A DNA stretch of 64,000 nucleotides. Origin: Chloroflexota bacterium. Lineage in GTDB: Bacteria; Chloroflexota; Dehalococcoidia; Bin125. The stretch spans positions 62,001 through 126,000 of the forward strand of contig QGNQ01000001.1 of the NCBI GenBank assembly GCA_003228175.2, written 5' to 3'. The position numbers and the translations under genes are program-made. Positions 7,690-15,639 of the stretch are shown one piece after another (within the stretch, counting starts at the first letter, position 1; every line of letters begins with the position of its first letter). The notes under the pieces were generated by a model that was given only the letters and a program-made list of their open reading frames with translations, did no database searches and was not told the DNA's origin.

Positions 7690-8559
7690 TCACGAGCCGG
7701 CGCTGACCGCCGCCGCAGCGGCGCGGGCTTTGTTGTACGCCACGATCGGGCTGGCCTCCAGCGGCTGCCAGTCCCGATAGGCCGTCTTCGTGTCGATCGG
7801 CCACTCGATCGGGACATCCAGGCGGTACTCCGGCCCGGTCGCCTCAGACAGCGCTTGCAGCGCGTGCTCAGCGACGCTGCGCTGCATCGCGGCGTCGTTG
7901 GGCATGCCAAACGCGTGGCCGAACGGGAACTCCACACCAACCACGCGCGGCGCCCGCCACCGCTCCGCGACGGCCGGCATCATCGTCACGATCACGGTTG
8001 GGATTCCGGCCTCTTCAATGAAACGTGCCAGCACGGACACGTTGCTACAGCACGACGGTCAAGCGGGCGCGAGCACCAGCGCATCCACCTCCGCCGCTTT
8101 CATCCGTCGGGTGATCTCCGGCAGCGTCTCCTGCTTCCACGCCGCGCCGTCGTCCGACTGAAAGCCCATCACGCTGTAGTGGTCATCAGCCAGCCGACCG
8201 ATCCGGCCCTCCGACTCCAGCTCCGCGAATCGATCCAGCGGCAGCGCGATGTTGAAGTCCTGGTGATGGTCGCGCGTATTGATGTGCAGGTGTGCGAAGT
8301 CCATCTGCGCCTGTTGCGCGCCCCGCGGGATCACGCGGTAGCCCGGGTCCCCCCACGTCGGGTTGCGACGCTCTCCCTCCAGGTCGAACGACTCCTGAGT
8401 GCCACTCAGATAGACCCCCGCGGTCGTGAGCAGCGCCAGCCTCGCTTCCGGCAGCGGCGTCTGTAGCGGCGTCCAGATGGTGCTGGCGCGCTTCATGGGC
8501 GCGGCTTCGTGGTCCTTGCGCCAGTTGAGCGGGATGTATTTGTAACTGTCGACTGGCAC
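7690..8559 (-). CDS. GrdB/PrdB-like reductase family protein with in-frame UGA (probable selenoprotein)
   Basis: The frame is continuous from GTG 8559 to the stop at 7690 except for one TGA at 8059-8061. Read through, it gives a 289-residue protein of the glycine/sarcosine/betaine/D-proline reductase selenoprotein B family. The sequence around the TGA is DALVLAPA-U-PSCCSNVSVL, followed by ARFIEEAGIPTVIV. GrdB and PrdB carry selenocysteine in the same context (xxLTPxU-x-x-C), and many relatives keep Cys there. Other family marks are GDPGYRVIPRGA, HINTRDHHQDFNIALPLDRF and FPFGHAFGMPNDAAMQ. A SECIS-like hairpin lies just after the UGA. GAGGGG precedes the GTG start. It is coupled to the hydratase at 6903. 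It is an aerobic-type stand-alone relative: no GrdA, GrdC or PrdA is in the window. The alternative is a nonsense mutation, but the position and context favour Sec. Confidence 0.75.
8022..8043 (-). promoter_or_regulatory. bSECIS-like hairpin downstream of the in-frame UGA
   Basis: On the minus strand AACGTG (8043-8038) pairs perfectly with CACGTT (8027-8022) around the loop UCCGUGCUGG. Two more pairs (U-G, C-G) can close it to the apical loop CGUGCU, with a G in its second position, about 24 bases after the UGA. This fits the loose bacterial SECIS pattern, a small stem with G at the start of the apical loop at roughly 16-37 bases. The structure was judged by eye only. Confidence 0.55.
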
Positions 8560-8775
8560 GGCGCATTCCCCTCGATCCTGCGGACGGGGATCCCGTCCTT
8601 GGGACCGAGTCTAACGCCCCGCCGCCGCCCGCCGCAGGCGCAATGCAGCCCAGCCGCGACGGGCGTTTGCCGCGACAGGCCCCGCCGGCCCCGCCGACTC
8701 GCAACCGCCGCCCCGCGACGGCCCCTATCGCGCATCCACCCAGCGAGTAGCCTGCGTCTCGCAAAGGGGGATCAA

Positions 8776-9606
8776 ATGGGTGACGCAACACTGACCGGAC
8801 TCAGCGGCAAGGTGGCCGTCGTGACGGGGGCCGGGCGGATGCGCAGCATCGGCCGGTCGATCGCCGTCGATCTAGCCAAGGCAGGCTGCAACATCGTGCT
8901 GACAGGGACGGGGCGCGATCCGTCGCGCTATCCGGAGGATGAGCAGGCGGTGGGGTGGGGCGACATCGGCGCCGTCGCGAAAGAGGTCGAGGCGGCCGGC
9001 GCGGAAGCCTTGGCCGTCGTCAGCGACGTCCGCGACGCGGCCGCGATCGACTCGCTCGCCGACCAAACGATCGAGCGCTTCGGCCGCATCGACTTCGTGA
9101 TCAACAACGCCGGCGCGGCCCGCGGCGAGGATCGCAAGCCCGTCGCGGAGGTCGACATCGACGTCTGGCGCAACGTGATCGAGACGAATCTCTACGGCAC
9201 ATTCTTGATGTCGCGCGCCTTCGGGCAGCGCCTGATCGCGCAGGGCGAGGGCGGCGCGATCATCAACATCTCCTCGATCGCCGGCAAGGCGCTGCCGCCC
9301 AACACCTCCGCCTACGCGGCCAGCAAGGCCGGGATTCAGGCGCTCACGGCCTGCATGGCGCGAGAGGTAGGGCAGCACGGGGTCCGCGTCAACGCGATCT
9401 GCCCCGGCATCATCGATACCTTTCGCATGGACGACATCGGTCGCGGCGAAACCTGGGACGAGATGGTCCGCACCCGTATCCCCCTGGGCCGCGCCGGCCA
9501 GGGCAGCGACATCTCCAACATGACCGTCTTCCTCTGCAGCGACCAGGGCTCTTGGACCACCGGCCAGTCGATCAACGTTGACGGTGGTACCGTCGTCCAG
9601 CATTAG
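8776..9606 (+). CDS. SDR-family oxidoreductase (3-oxoacyl-ACP reductase-like)
   Basis: A classical short-chain dehydrogenase of 276 residues, NAD(P)-dependent, substrate unknown. The cofactor motif is TGAGRMRSIGRSIA, a variant with an inserted RM before the second glycine. It also has NNAGAA, the catalytic Ser in IINISSIAGK, YAASK (Tyr/Lys), and the ending GQSINVDGGTVVQ typical of FabG-like SDRs. ATG 8776 is preceded by GGGGG. The upstream 215 bases are shared with the divergent selenoprotein gene and hold no gene. The next gene is another Rossmann reductase, so the two may act on related substrates. Confidence 0.9.
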   Translation: MGDATLTGLSGKVAVVTGAGRMRSIGRSIAVDLAKAGCNIVLTGTGRDPSRYPEDEQAVGWGDIGAVAKEVEAAGAEALAVVSDVRDAAAIDSLADQTIERFGRIDFVINNAGAARGEDRKPVAEVDIDVWRNVIETNLYGTFLMSRAFGQRLIAQGEGGAIINISSIAGKALPPNTSAYAASKAGIQALTACMAREVGQHGVRVNAICPGIIDTFRMDDIGRGETWDEMVRTRIPLGRAGQGSDISNMTVFLCSDQGSWTTGQSINVDGGTVVQH

Positions 9607-9624
9607 GGCGTCCAGCACTAGGGC
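9595..9624 (+). repeat. 15-bp tandem duplication covering a stop codon
   Basis: gtccagcattagggc is followed directly by gtccagcactagggc (14 of 15 identical). The first copy contains the stop of the SDR gene, and the second carries a TAG in the same frame, so the duplication added a spare stop. Confidence 0.8.
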
Positions 9625-9724
9625 GTTCCGGACGAGTGGTACCGCTGGCTCACGACGAACCGCGCCACCAACCCAACACCTGCACGGAATCAGTCCCCCC
9701 TCAACAAATCCAGGGAGCACACGC

Positions 9725-10867
9725 ATGGCATCAATCACGCCCCAAGACGGCCCCGTCGCCGTCACCGGCTGCACGGGCTTCACCGGCGCGCACATGGTGC
9801 GCGAACTCATCCACCACGGCTACACGGTGCGCGCCTGCATCCGCGATGCGACCTCCTGGCGCGGGCAGGACGGCGTCGATTACCTCAACCGGCTGCCGAA
9901 CGTCGAGATCATCGACGGCTGCGACCTCTTCACGCCCGGCTCCTACGACGCCGCTTTCAAGGGATGCTCCGCGGTGTTTCACGTCGCCGCCGTCCTCGGC
10001 AACTCCGCCGACGGGAAGTCGCAACCTCTGGGCAGCGGTGATGTCTCGACGGACGTCTACGACGGCGGCATCGTCGGCACGCAGAACGTCATCGATGCGA
10101 TCAACGCCAGCGGCACCGTCCAGCGGCTGATCTACACCAGCTCCATGGCCGCCGTGACGCCCCCGGCGGATCCTCACGCCGGTCTGGGCCGCGGCGGCGC
10201 AAAGGGCGCAGCGCTGCCGGATGGCTACGAGTGGACCGAAGCCGATTGGGCCTCGGACGGCGTTGAGCCCCAGGCTTGGGCGGCTCCGCGCAACGCCTAC
10301 TCCAAGAGCAAGGTGGATACGGAGCGCTTCATCAACGACGCGGCCGATGCGAGTGACGGTCGCTGGGACGCGATCACGATCAACCCCGCCATGATCTGCG
10401 GCCCCATCCTGTTCAAGGCCCAAGTCGGGCAGTGGATCGAGCAGATCGGGCGCGTAGCGGGCGGGCTGGAGCCCACTTGGCCCGCCAAGTACGACCAGTA
10501 CTACAACATCATCGACGTGCGCGACCTCGTCGCCGCCCACCGCCTCGCCGCGGAATCGTCAGTCGATCACAAGGCGTCGCTGGGCGGCAATCGCTACCTC
10601 ATGCACGGCAGCGGCGGGCGCTCGCATCTGCGCTTGGGCACCGACGTCAAGCAGATCATCCAGGAACTCTTTCCCACCTTCGTGTTGGGATCCCCGGCCA
10701 CCGTCACCAGCAAGGGCGAGCCGATCACTGTCGAGTGGAAGTACACCAACGACAGCAAGAAAGCGAAGTCCGTCCTGGGTGCAACCCTGCGGCCCGTGCA
10801 GGACACGATCCGCGACGTCGTCGAGACATCGATCGAGCTGGGCGTCATCACGCCCACCTTGCGCTGA
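9725..10867 (+). CDS. NAD-dependent epimerase/dehydratase (extended SDR, dihydroflavonol-reductase-like)
   Basis: A 380-residue extended short-chain dehydrogenase. The N-terminal nucleotide motif GCTGFTGAHMV matches GxxGxxG, and the catalytic YxxxK is in RNAYSKSKVD; IYTSSMAAVTPP carries the Ser. This architecture is that of cinnamoyl-CoA, dihydroflavonol and aldehyde reductases, which reduce or oxidise carbonyls next to the nicotinamide. The substrate is unknown. The start at ATG 9725 is preceded by AGGGAG; longer frames upstream lack similarity. It lies 118 bases after the SDR in the same orientation and ahead of a strong terminator. Confidence 0.85.
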   Translation: MASITPQDGPVAVTGCTGFTGAHMVRELIHHGYTVRACIRDATSWRGQDGVDYLNRLPNVEIIDGCDLFTPGSYDAAFKGCSAVFHVAAVLGNSADGKSQPLGSGDVSTDVYDGGIVGTQNVIDAINASGTVQRLIYTSSMAAVTPPADPHAGLGRGGAKGAALPDGYEWTEADWASDGVEPQAWAAPRNAYSKSKVDTERFINDAADASDGRWDAITINPAMICGPILFKAQVGQWIEQIGRVAGGLEPTWPAKYDQYYNIIDVRDLVAAHRLAAESSVDHKASLGGNRYLMHGSGGRSHLRLGTDVKQIIQELFPTFVLGSPATVTSKGEPITVEWKYTNDSKKAKSVLGATLRPVQDTIRDVVETSIELGVITPTLR

Positions 10868-10891
10868 GGCCCAAGCCGCCACGCACACGAA

Positions 10892-10930
10892 AACGGGGCG
10901 GCCCGTGTTCGTACAACCGGCCGCCCCGTT
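10892..10930. terminator. Bidirectional hairpin terminator
   Basis: A 12-bp perfect stem (aacggggcggcc / ggccgccccgtt) with a 15-base loop lies between the convergent genes ending at 10867 and 10953. An A-run on the upstream side gives a short T-tract on the minus strand. Confidence 0.8.
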
Positions 10931-10952
10931 CGTCGCTGTCGCCAATCCGGCG

Positions 10953-11414
10953 TTAGCCGATCGTGGCCTTGAAGCTTGCGATGTGATCGCTCACGTGGCC
11001 GATCAAGATGCCCTGCGCGGCCTGCTCCGTGGTCATCGGGTTACCGATCACCTGCGCCGACTTGTCCAGATCCGCATCGCTGAGTGCCCGCAAGCCGGCC
11101 AGCGCGCTGGCGCTGCGCAGAGTCGCAAGCGTCTCCGCCTTCGGCGCCTTCGCGTTGGCGCTCGCGTTCTGGGCATTCTGCTCGTGCAGCATCTCCATCG
11201 TCAGCGCCGGCATCTCGGCGCCCTTGGCGATCCCCTGCACGAGCCCAGAGATCGGCTCCAGGCCCGTCGCGATGTGGTGCGCCAGGAAGGCGGCCGTCCA
11301 GCCCTCCTCGCCGCTCGTGTTCTGGAACTTCGACTCGTCCGCGGCCCCAATCGTGGCCAGGGCCTCGGCGGTGACCGTCTCAAACTGGCTGGCAATCTCT
11401 TCCACGCGACTCAT
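10953..11414 (-). CDS. DinB-like (maleylpyruvate isomerase-type fold) protein
   Basis: A small 153-residue alpha-helical protein with the outline of the DinB/YfiT four-helix superfamily: SGEEGWTAAFLAHHIATG in the first half, with His residues that could hold a metal, and QAAQGILIGHVSDHIASF at the end with a further His. Members are thiol-dependent transferases (bacillithiol or mycothiol) or of unknown role. The function here is not known. ATG 11414 has GGAGG seven bases upstream; the TTG two codons before is too close to it. Monocistronic: a terminator follows on the 3' side. Confidence 0.65.
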   Translation of the reverse strand: MSRVEEIASQFETVTAEALATIGAADESKFQNTSGEEGWTAAFLAHHIATGLEPISGLVQGIAKGAEMPALTMEMLHEQNAQNASANAKAPKAETLATLRSASALAGLRALSDADLDKSAQVIGNPMTTEQAAQGILIGHVSDHIASFKATIG

Positions 11415-11552
11415 GCTCAATCCTCCGCTGCGGTGCAGATGTACTTCCCTCGGCGGAACGAGACTAGCGAGCGCGCGAGTCGCATGTCTGCTGATTCGTA
11501 AGCATTCAGTTAAATAGGCTGCGACACTGCCGACGGCGATCCCTCGGCTGGT

Positions 11553-12197
11553 CTAGTCGTGGATCGCGATCGCCTGATTCTGGCAGCGGCTCACATCCGG
11601 GTTGCACCCCGAGAGGTACGAGCCCGGCTCGCTCAGCAACCCGGTCAGGCTGGGCCTGCCGTGATTGCGCAGCACCAGGTGCAACTCGGCGCCTTCGGGA
11701 TTCGTGAGCCCGCCGCCGAAGACCGTCGCGCCGGCCTGCCCGCCCGCCCGCATGAGCCCAAAGATCAGCACCGTTCCAGCGCTATCGGAGTTGGCCGAGT
11801 CCAGCCGGAACAGCGTGGGTTGCGTGTCCGGGTCACCCAGGTCCGCGGCGCCACAGGGCGAGCTGGCGCAGGCCTGGGGATTGTTAAACGCGAAGGCCCA
11901 GACTGTGTAGACGCGCAACCGCCCCAGACTCGCCCGAACGCCGTACGTGACCACGTTGTCGGCGCGGATGATCGATGAATGCCCGACCACCACGCAGCTC
12001 GTCTCACAGTCGACGGGCGACACCAGGGGCGCGTGATCGACCGTGAAGCCTTGCTGCGCATGCGTCTGCGCCGGACTCAGCCCGACGCTGGCGCCCAGCG
12101 CGACCGCTGCGGTGATGACCGCCATCGCCACTGCCAACAACACTGATCGGCGCCGCCGCCGTCGCTTTCGACCTCGATCTGGAGACAGTGCCGACAC
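11553..12197 (-). CDS. Secreted protein of unknown function
   Basis: A 214-residue exported protein. The n-region is highly basic (RGRKRRRRRRS), followed by a hydrophobic core (VLLAVAMAVITAAVALGASV) and cleavage near AQTHAQQG. The mature part has paired cysteines (PVDCETSCVVVGH; PQACASSPCGAADLGDPD; GCNPDVSRC) and a strand-rich centre containing AGTVLIFGLMRAGGQAG and GGGLTNPEGAELHLVLRNHG. No domain could be named; the layout suggests a beta-sandwich. It lies alone between the DinB-like gene and the enoyl-CoA hydratase, all on the minus strand. Confidence 0.6.
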   Translation of the reverse strand: MSALSPDRGRKRRRRRRSVLLAVAMAVITAAVALGASVGLSPAQTHAQQGFTVDHAPLVSPVDCETSCVVVGHSSIIRADNVVTYGVRASLGRLRVYTVWAFAFNNPQACASSPCGAADLGDPDTQPTLFRLDSANSDSAGTVLIFGLMRAGGQAGATVFGGGLTNPEGAELHLVLRNHGRPSLTGLLSEPGSYLSGCNPDVSRCQNQAIAIHD

Positions 12198-12347
12198 GTC
12201 GCGCCCCTCTCTGCCTCACATAACGAGAGAGCGTGAAGCGGCCAGAGTGTTACATAAAACCACCCAGATGGCTAGCCGAGCGGCCCGGTGGCCTCGTGCT
12301 TGGCCCGGTGGCTGGCTGGCGAGATGGCCAGCGCGACGGGTGCCGGC

Positions 12348-13205
12348 TTAGGTGTCGGTGAAGTGCGGGGCGCGTTTCTCGGCGAACGCGCGCGGCCCCT
12401 CCAGGGAGTCCTTCATGCCCGCCAGGTTCTGCTCCAGCGCGTCGCCATACGACCGGCCGACCAGCGGCTCCATGTAGTAGCCGCGGTACAGCGCTTCTTT
12501 GAAGTTGCGCACCGCGCGCGGCGCCATCTGCAGCATGCGCTCCGCGTACTCCATCGCGACGGGTAGCAACTGCTCCGCGGGAACGACGCGCTGCACCCAG
12601 CCCAGCGCATAGCAGCGCGCGGCGTCGTAGCGGGTGTCACCCCAGAGGATCAGCTCCAGCGCCGAAGGCAGGCCGATCTGCCGGGTGATGGGGATCATCC
12701 AACTCGCCCCGCCCATGTTCCAGCGCGCCTCCGCGATCCCCACCCAGGCGCTCTCCGACATGACCCGGATGTCGGCCTGCATCGCCAGGGCGAATCCGCC
12801 CGCTACGGCCGGGCCGTTGATCGCACCGATCACCGGCTTCCAGACCCCCATCCCTTCCGCCAGCGTCATACTGGCGCGCCACTCTGGCGATGGCGGCGCC
12901 GGCGGGTTCGCTGGGTCCTCCGCCGCCCGACGATCGGCCGTCTCGATCAGGTCGGCCCCGGCGGAGAAGGCGCGCCCCGCCCCCGTCAGCACCGCGACGC
13001 GGGCCGTCGGATCGTCGCGGAAGTCGGTCCAAGCCTGGAACAGCCCCTCGCGCAGGCCGCCGCCCAGGGCGTTCAGCCGGTGCGGGCGGTTCAGCGTGAT
13101 CAGATGGATCCGCCCCTCCGACCGCCGCTCAACGAGCACCTCCGGCCCGAACGTCTCCTGCGCGGTGTCGCGCCCGTGCTTGGCGGGATCGTACGGCTCG
13201 CTCAT
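12348..13205 (-). CDS. Enoyl-CoA hydratase (crotonase family)
   Basis: A 285-residue crotonase. The oxyanion-hole segments are GAGRAFSAGADLIE and NGPAVAGGFALAMQADIRV. Both catalytic Glu positions of classical hydratases look conserved: AEARWNMGG for the first and SALELILWG for the second. It is therefore likely a true hydratase, unlike the copy at the left edge. An insert rich in Pro/Ala follows the first oxyanion motif. It starts 15 bases after the MaoC-type gene's stop (13220) in the same direction, so the pair is probably one operon for 2-enoyl-CoA hydration. Confidence 0.88.
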   Translation of the reverse strand: MSEPYDPAKHGRDTAQETFGPEVLVERRSEGRIHLITLNRPHRLNALGGGLREGLFQAWTDFRDDPTARVAVLTGAGRAFSAGADLIETADRRAAEDPANPPAPPSPEWRASMTLAEGMGVWKPVIGAINGPAVAGGFALAMQADIRVMSESAWVGIAEARWNMGGASWMIPITRQIGLPSALELILWGDTRYDAARCYALGWVQRVVPAEQLLPVAMEYAERMLQMAPRAVRNFKEALYRGYYMEPLVGRSYGDALEQNLAGMKDSLEGPRAFAEKRAPHFTDT

Positions 13206-13219
13206 GGTCCTGCCTGTCG

Positions 13220-14065
13220 TTAGCGGCGCGCTGACGCGGTGGCGGTCAGCACCGTCGTGCCGTCCGGCTTCTCAACCCACACCGCGACGCTCTCGCGCGA
13301 CGAGTCGTCGCTGTGCGGCCCCGTCGTCACGCCGCCGGCGCGGATCGTGTCGCCCGGCCAGACGATGTTCGTGAACTTGCAGGCCAACCGGCCGTTCCGG
13401 AACCAGGCCTCGCCGAAGTGCTCCTGCAGCACTTCCGACGCGGCCGAGATCGTCATCCAGCCCCCCACCACCACCTCCTCGAACCCCAGCGCGTTCGAGG
13501 CCTGCAGGTCCGTGTGATAGTTCTTGTCGCCGTGGAAGAACTGGCCGCACATCTCCAAACTGATCGTGCGCTCGAACGTGGGCATCGGATCGCCGCTGGG
13601 GCGCTCGTAGATGCGTGCCCCGGCCTTCTGGCTGGGGTCGGTCAGCGGCACCATCCCCTCCGACTGGGTCGGCACGAAGCTCTGATGATGGTGGCTCTGC
13701 GCCACCAGATCGCCGTTCGCGTCCGTGATATCCGTCTCCGTCAGCACGATGGACCGCGCCCGACGCGGGAAGATGTCCAGCACGGTCGTCGTCGCCTGCA
13801 ACGTCTCCCCCACCGCCGCCGGCCGGAAGAAGTCCCAGGCCTGCCGCAGCCAGAGGTTGCCGTGGTTGTTCTCCGGGTGCCCCAGCTGCGAGAGCATGTT
13901 CTCCCCCTGGCTGAGCGCCATCGACGGGACGGGACGCTCGTCCCCAGGGGCCGGCAGTTGCAGGCCGGCGTAATAGTCGCCGACCATCTTCTCGTCGACG
14001 CTGAAGTCCACCGCCCCAACCTTCTTGCCGGGATAGGGATCGCCGGTCCATCCGGGAACGGGCAT
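13220..14065 (-). CDS. MaoC-like / (R)-specific hydratase hot-dog protein
   Basis: A 281-residue double hot-dog protein. The N-terminal half has a MaoC/FAS1-like dehydratase outline (PVPSMALSQGENMLSQLGHP, WDFFRPAAVGETL). The C-terminal half carries the hydratase-2 motif pattern N-x-H-x-D in FHGDKNYHTDLQASNALGF, followed by EEVVVGG. (R)-specific hydratases add water to trans-2-enoyl-CoA. The start MPVPGWTGDPYPG at 14065 is preceded by GGAAGGA; longer frames upstream have no family similarity. It pairs with the crotonase directly downstream, an S/R combination that could epimerise 3-hydroxyacyl-CoA (inference). Confidence 0.8.
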   Translation of the reverse strand: MPVPGWTGDPYPGKKVGAVDFSVDEKMVGDYYAGLQLPAPGDERPVPSMALSQGENMLSQLGHPENNHGNLWLRQAWDFFRPAAVGETLQATTTVLDIFPRRARSIVLTETDITDANGDLVAQSHHHQSFVPTQSEGMVPLTDPSQKAGARIYERPSGDPMPTFERTISLEMCGQFFHGDKNYHTDLQASNALGFEEVVVGGWMTISAASEVLQEHFGEAWFRNGRLACKFTNIVWPGDTIRAGGVTTGPHSDDSSRESVAVWVEKPDGTTVLTATASARR

Positions 14066-14180
14066 CAGGCTGGTCCTTCCATTCGCGGCCCAGGGGGCCA
14101 ATCGCTGCCCAGCATGACGGGTCGCTGGTGCGCGTCGGCAGGCTAGCGGAGCCCCTGCCATAAGGGGAGGGTGCGCCGCC

Positions 14181-14345
14181 TCAGTCGCAGGCGACCCGGA
14201 AGCCATCGTCCAGCGCCAGCGGATAGATCACCGTTCGCAGCCCCAGTCGTTTCGCCTCCGGGCAGATCGACGCGGCCAGCGCGCGGGCGCTCTCCGGGTC
14301 GTCCGCGTACTCCGCGTTCAGCACCACCTTGCCCGCCGCGACGGA
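14181..14345 (-). pseudogene. C-terminal fragment of a GH114-type polygalactosaminidase
   Basis: About 54 codons of the minus strand end with GKVVLNAEYADDP, then SICPEAKRLGLRTVIYPLAL and a terminal DDGFRVACD before a TGA. This is the signature tail of the GH114 (endo-alpha-1,4-polygalactosaminidase/TM1410) family: GK-x-V-x-x-EY, a Cys, then LD-x-x-x-x-C. Everything upstream of about 14345 on this strand is antisense of the histidine kinase, so the catalytic barrel is gone. The fragment has no start of its own. See the breakpoint finding. Confidence 0.65.
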
Positions 14346-15618
14346 GCCCGATTGGAGCGAGGTCGACTTCCTCCTGGACGATCTCGCCGATGAGTTCGAG
14401 ACCCGCATCGCCCTGACCACGCCCGGCGGCGCGGTCATCGCGGATACCGCCGTGCGCGGGCACGGTCCTCCCGCTCCCGCGCTGGCCGTCGCGCTCCCGG
14501 CCCGCGCGATCGACTCCATCGACGCGCGCAATCCGTTCGACCCGTTCGGGCCCTGTGTGCCGTTCGAGGACGAAGCGCTCGAGGACATCGTCTTCGTCGT
14601 CGAGGACGAAGACGGGGAGTTCGAAGAGATCGCATGCCTGACCGATCCCGCCCCGCCCGCCCTGCTCTACCTGGGCGACGCCGCCACCGGCGGCGGCATC
14701 ACGCTGCCAAGTGGCACGGACCTGCGCATCATCGTCGCGGTGCTCGCCGTCCTCGTCGTCGTCCTCGTCGTCACGGTGCTGGGCTCGCAGCGCATCCTGC
14801 GCCCCGTCGGCGATCTCACCCGCGCCGCACGGCGCATGGAATCCGGCAAGCTCGACGAGCGCGTGGCAACCGTCGGGGATGACGAACTGGGCCGTCTCGC
14901 GCATGCCTTCAACTCCATGGCGGCGTCGCTAGAGGCGAGCGAGCAGGAGCGGCGCACGCTGACCAGCGACATCGCCCACGAGTTGCGCACCCCGCTCTCC
15001 AACATTCGGGGATTTCTGGAAGCCATCCAGGACGGCCTCATGCAGCCGACCCCCGCCGTGATCGCCAGCGTGCACGAGGAGGCGCTGCATCTCCAACAAC
15101 TTGTCGACGACTTGCAGACGCTCTCCCTGGCGGAGGCCGGGCACCTGCGACTGCACCTGGAGGCCGTCGACCTGGACGCATTGGCGGTCCAGGTCGTGAC
15201 CGGGCATCAGGCGCAGGCTGAGGCGGCGGGCGTCGGCCTGACCGCGGTCGGGGAGCCCGTCGGCGATCAGCGCCTCGACCCCACCCGAACGCGGCAGATC
15301 ATCGGCAACCTGATCGGCAACGCACTGCGCCACACGCCTCAGGGCGGCGCCGTCGAGGTTCGCGTCCACTCCCACGACCGCGCGCTCACGCTCGCCGTCG
15401 CCGATACCGGCGAGGGCATCGCGCCGCAGCACCTGCCGCACCTCTTCGATCGCTTCTACCGGGCCGACCCCTCACGCGCCCGCGCGACTGGCGGCAGCGG
15501 CCTGGGCCTGGCCATCGTGCAGAAGCTGGCGCAAGCTCAGGGCGCCGAGGTCTCCGTGCACTCGGTCCTCGGCGAAGGGACCACGGTCAGCCTGCGCTGG
15601 CCGCCTGAGGACTCCTGA
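14329..15618 (+). CDS. Sensor histidine kinase, 5'-truncated
   Basis: The open frame (TTG at 14329) gives 429 residues. They comprise part of an extracytoplasmic sensor region from DWSEVDFLLDDLADEFETRI onward, one transmembrane helix (about residues 133-152, IIVAVLAVLVVVLVVTVLG), HAMP (RILRPVGDLTRAARRMESG), HisKA with phospho-acceptor H217 in SDIAHELRTPLSN, and an ATPase domain with N-box (IIGNLIGNALRHT), G1 (DTGEGI) and G2 (GGSGLGLAI). The usual first transmembrane helix and true start are missing. The reading frame meets a GH114 remnant on the other strand at about 14345, and no response regulator is beside it. Unless the TTG is used by chance the sensor would not insert normally, so it is probably inactive as a transmembrane sensor. 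Confidence 0.8.
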   Translation: MPAATEPDWSEVDFLLDDLADEFETRIALTTPGGAVIADTAVRGHGPPAPALAVALPARAIDSIDARNPFDPFGPCVPFEDEALEDIVFVVEDEDGEFEEIACLTDPAPPALLYLGDAATGGGITLPSGTDLRIIVAVLAVLVVVLVVTVLGSQRILRPVGDLTRAARRMESGKLDERVATVGDDELGRLAHAFNSMAASLEASEQERRTLTSDIAHELRTPLSNIRGFLEAIQDGLMQPTPAVIASVHEEALHLQQLVDDLQTLSLAEAGHLRLHLEAVDLDALAVQVVTGHQAQAEAAGVGLTAVGEPVGDQRLDPTRTRQIIGNLIGNALRHTPQGGAVEVRVHSHDRALTLAVADTGEGIAPQHLPHLFDRFYRADPSRARATGGSGLGLAIVQKLAQAQGAEVSVHSVLGEGTTVSLRWPPEDS

Positions 15619-15639
15619 TCGCCCAACCGGCGCTCCCCA

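Noticed and set aside
8059-8061. Genome-wide reassignment of UGA to an amino acid
   Set aside because: TGA ends many intact genes here at the expected family length (for example the genes ending at 5817, 10867 and 57448), so UGA is a normal stop.
14143-14904. Minus-strand gene of about 250 codons over the histidine kinase N-terminus
   Set aside because: Only the last 54 codons, in a different frame, resemble a protein (GH114 tail); the rest is antisense of the kinase.
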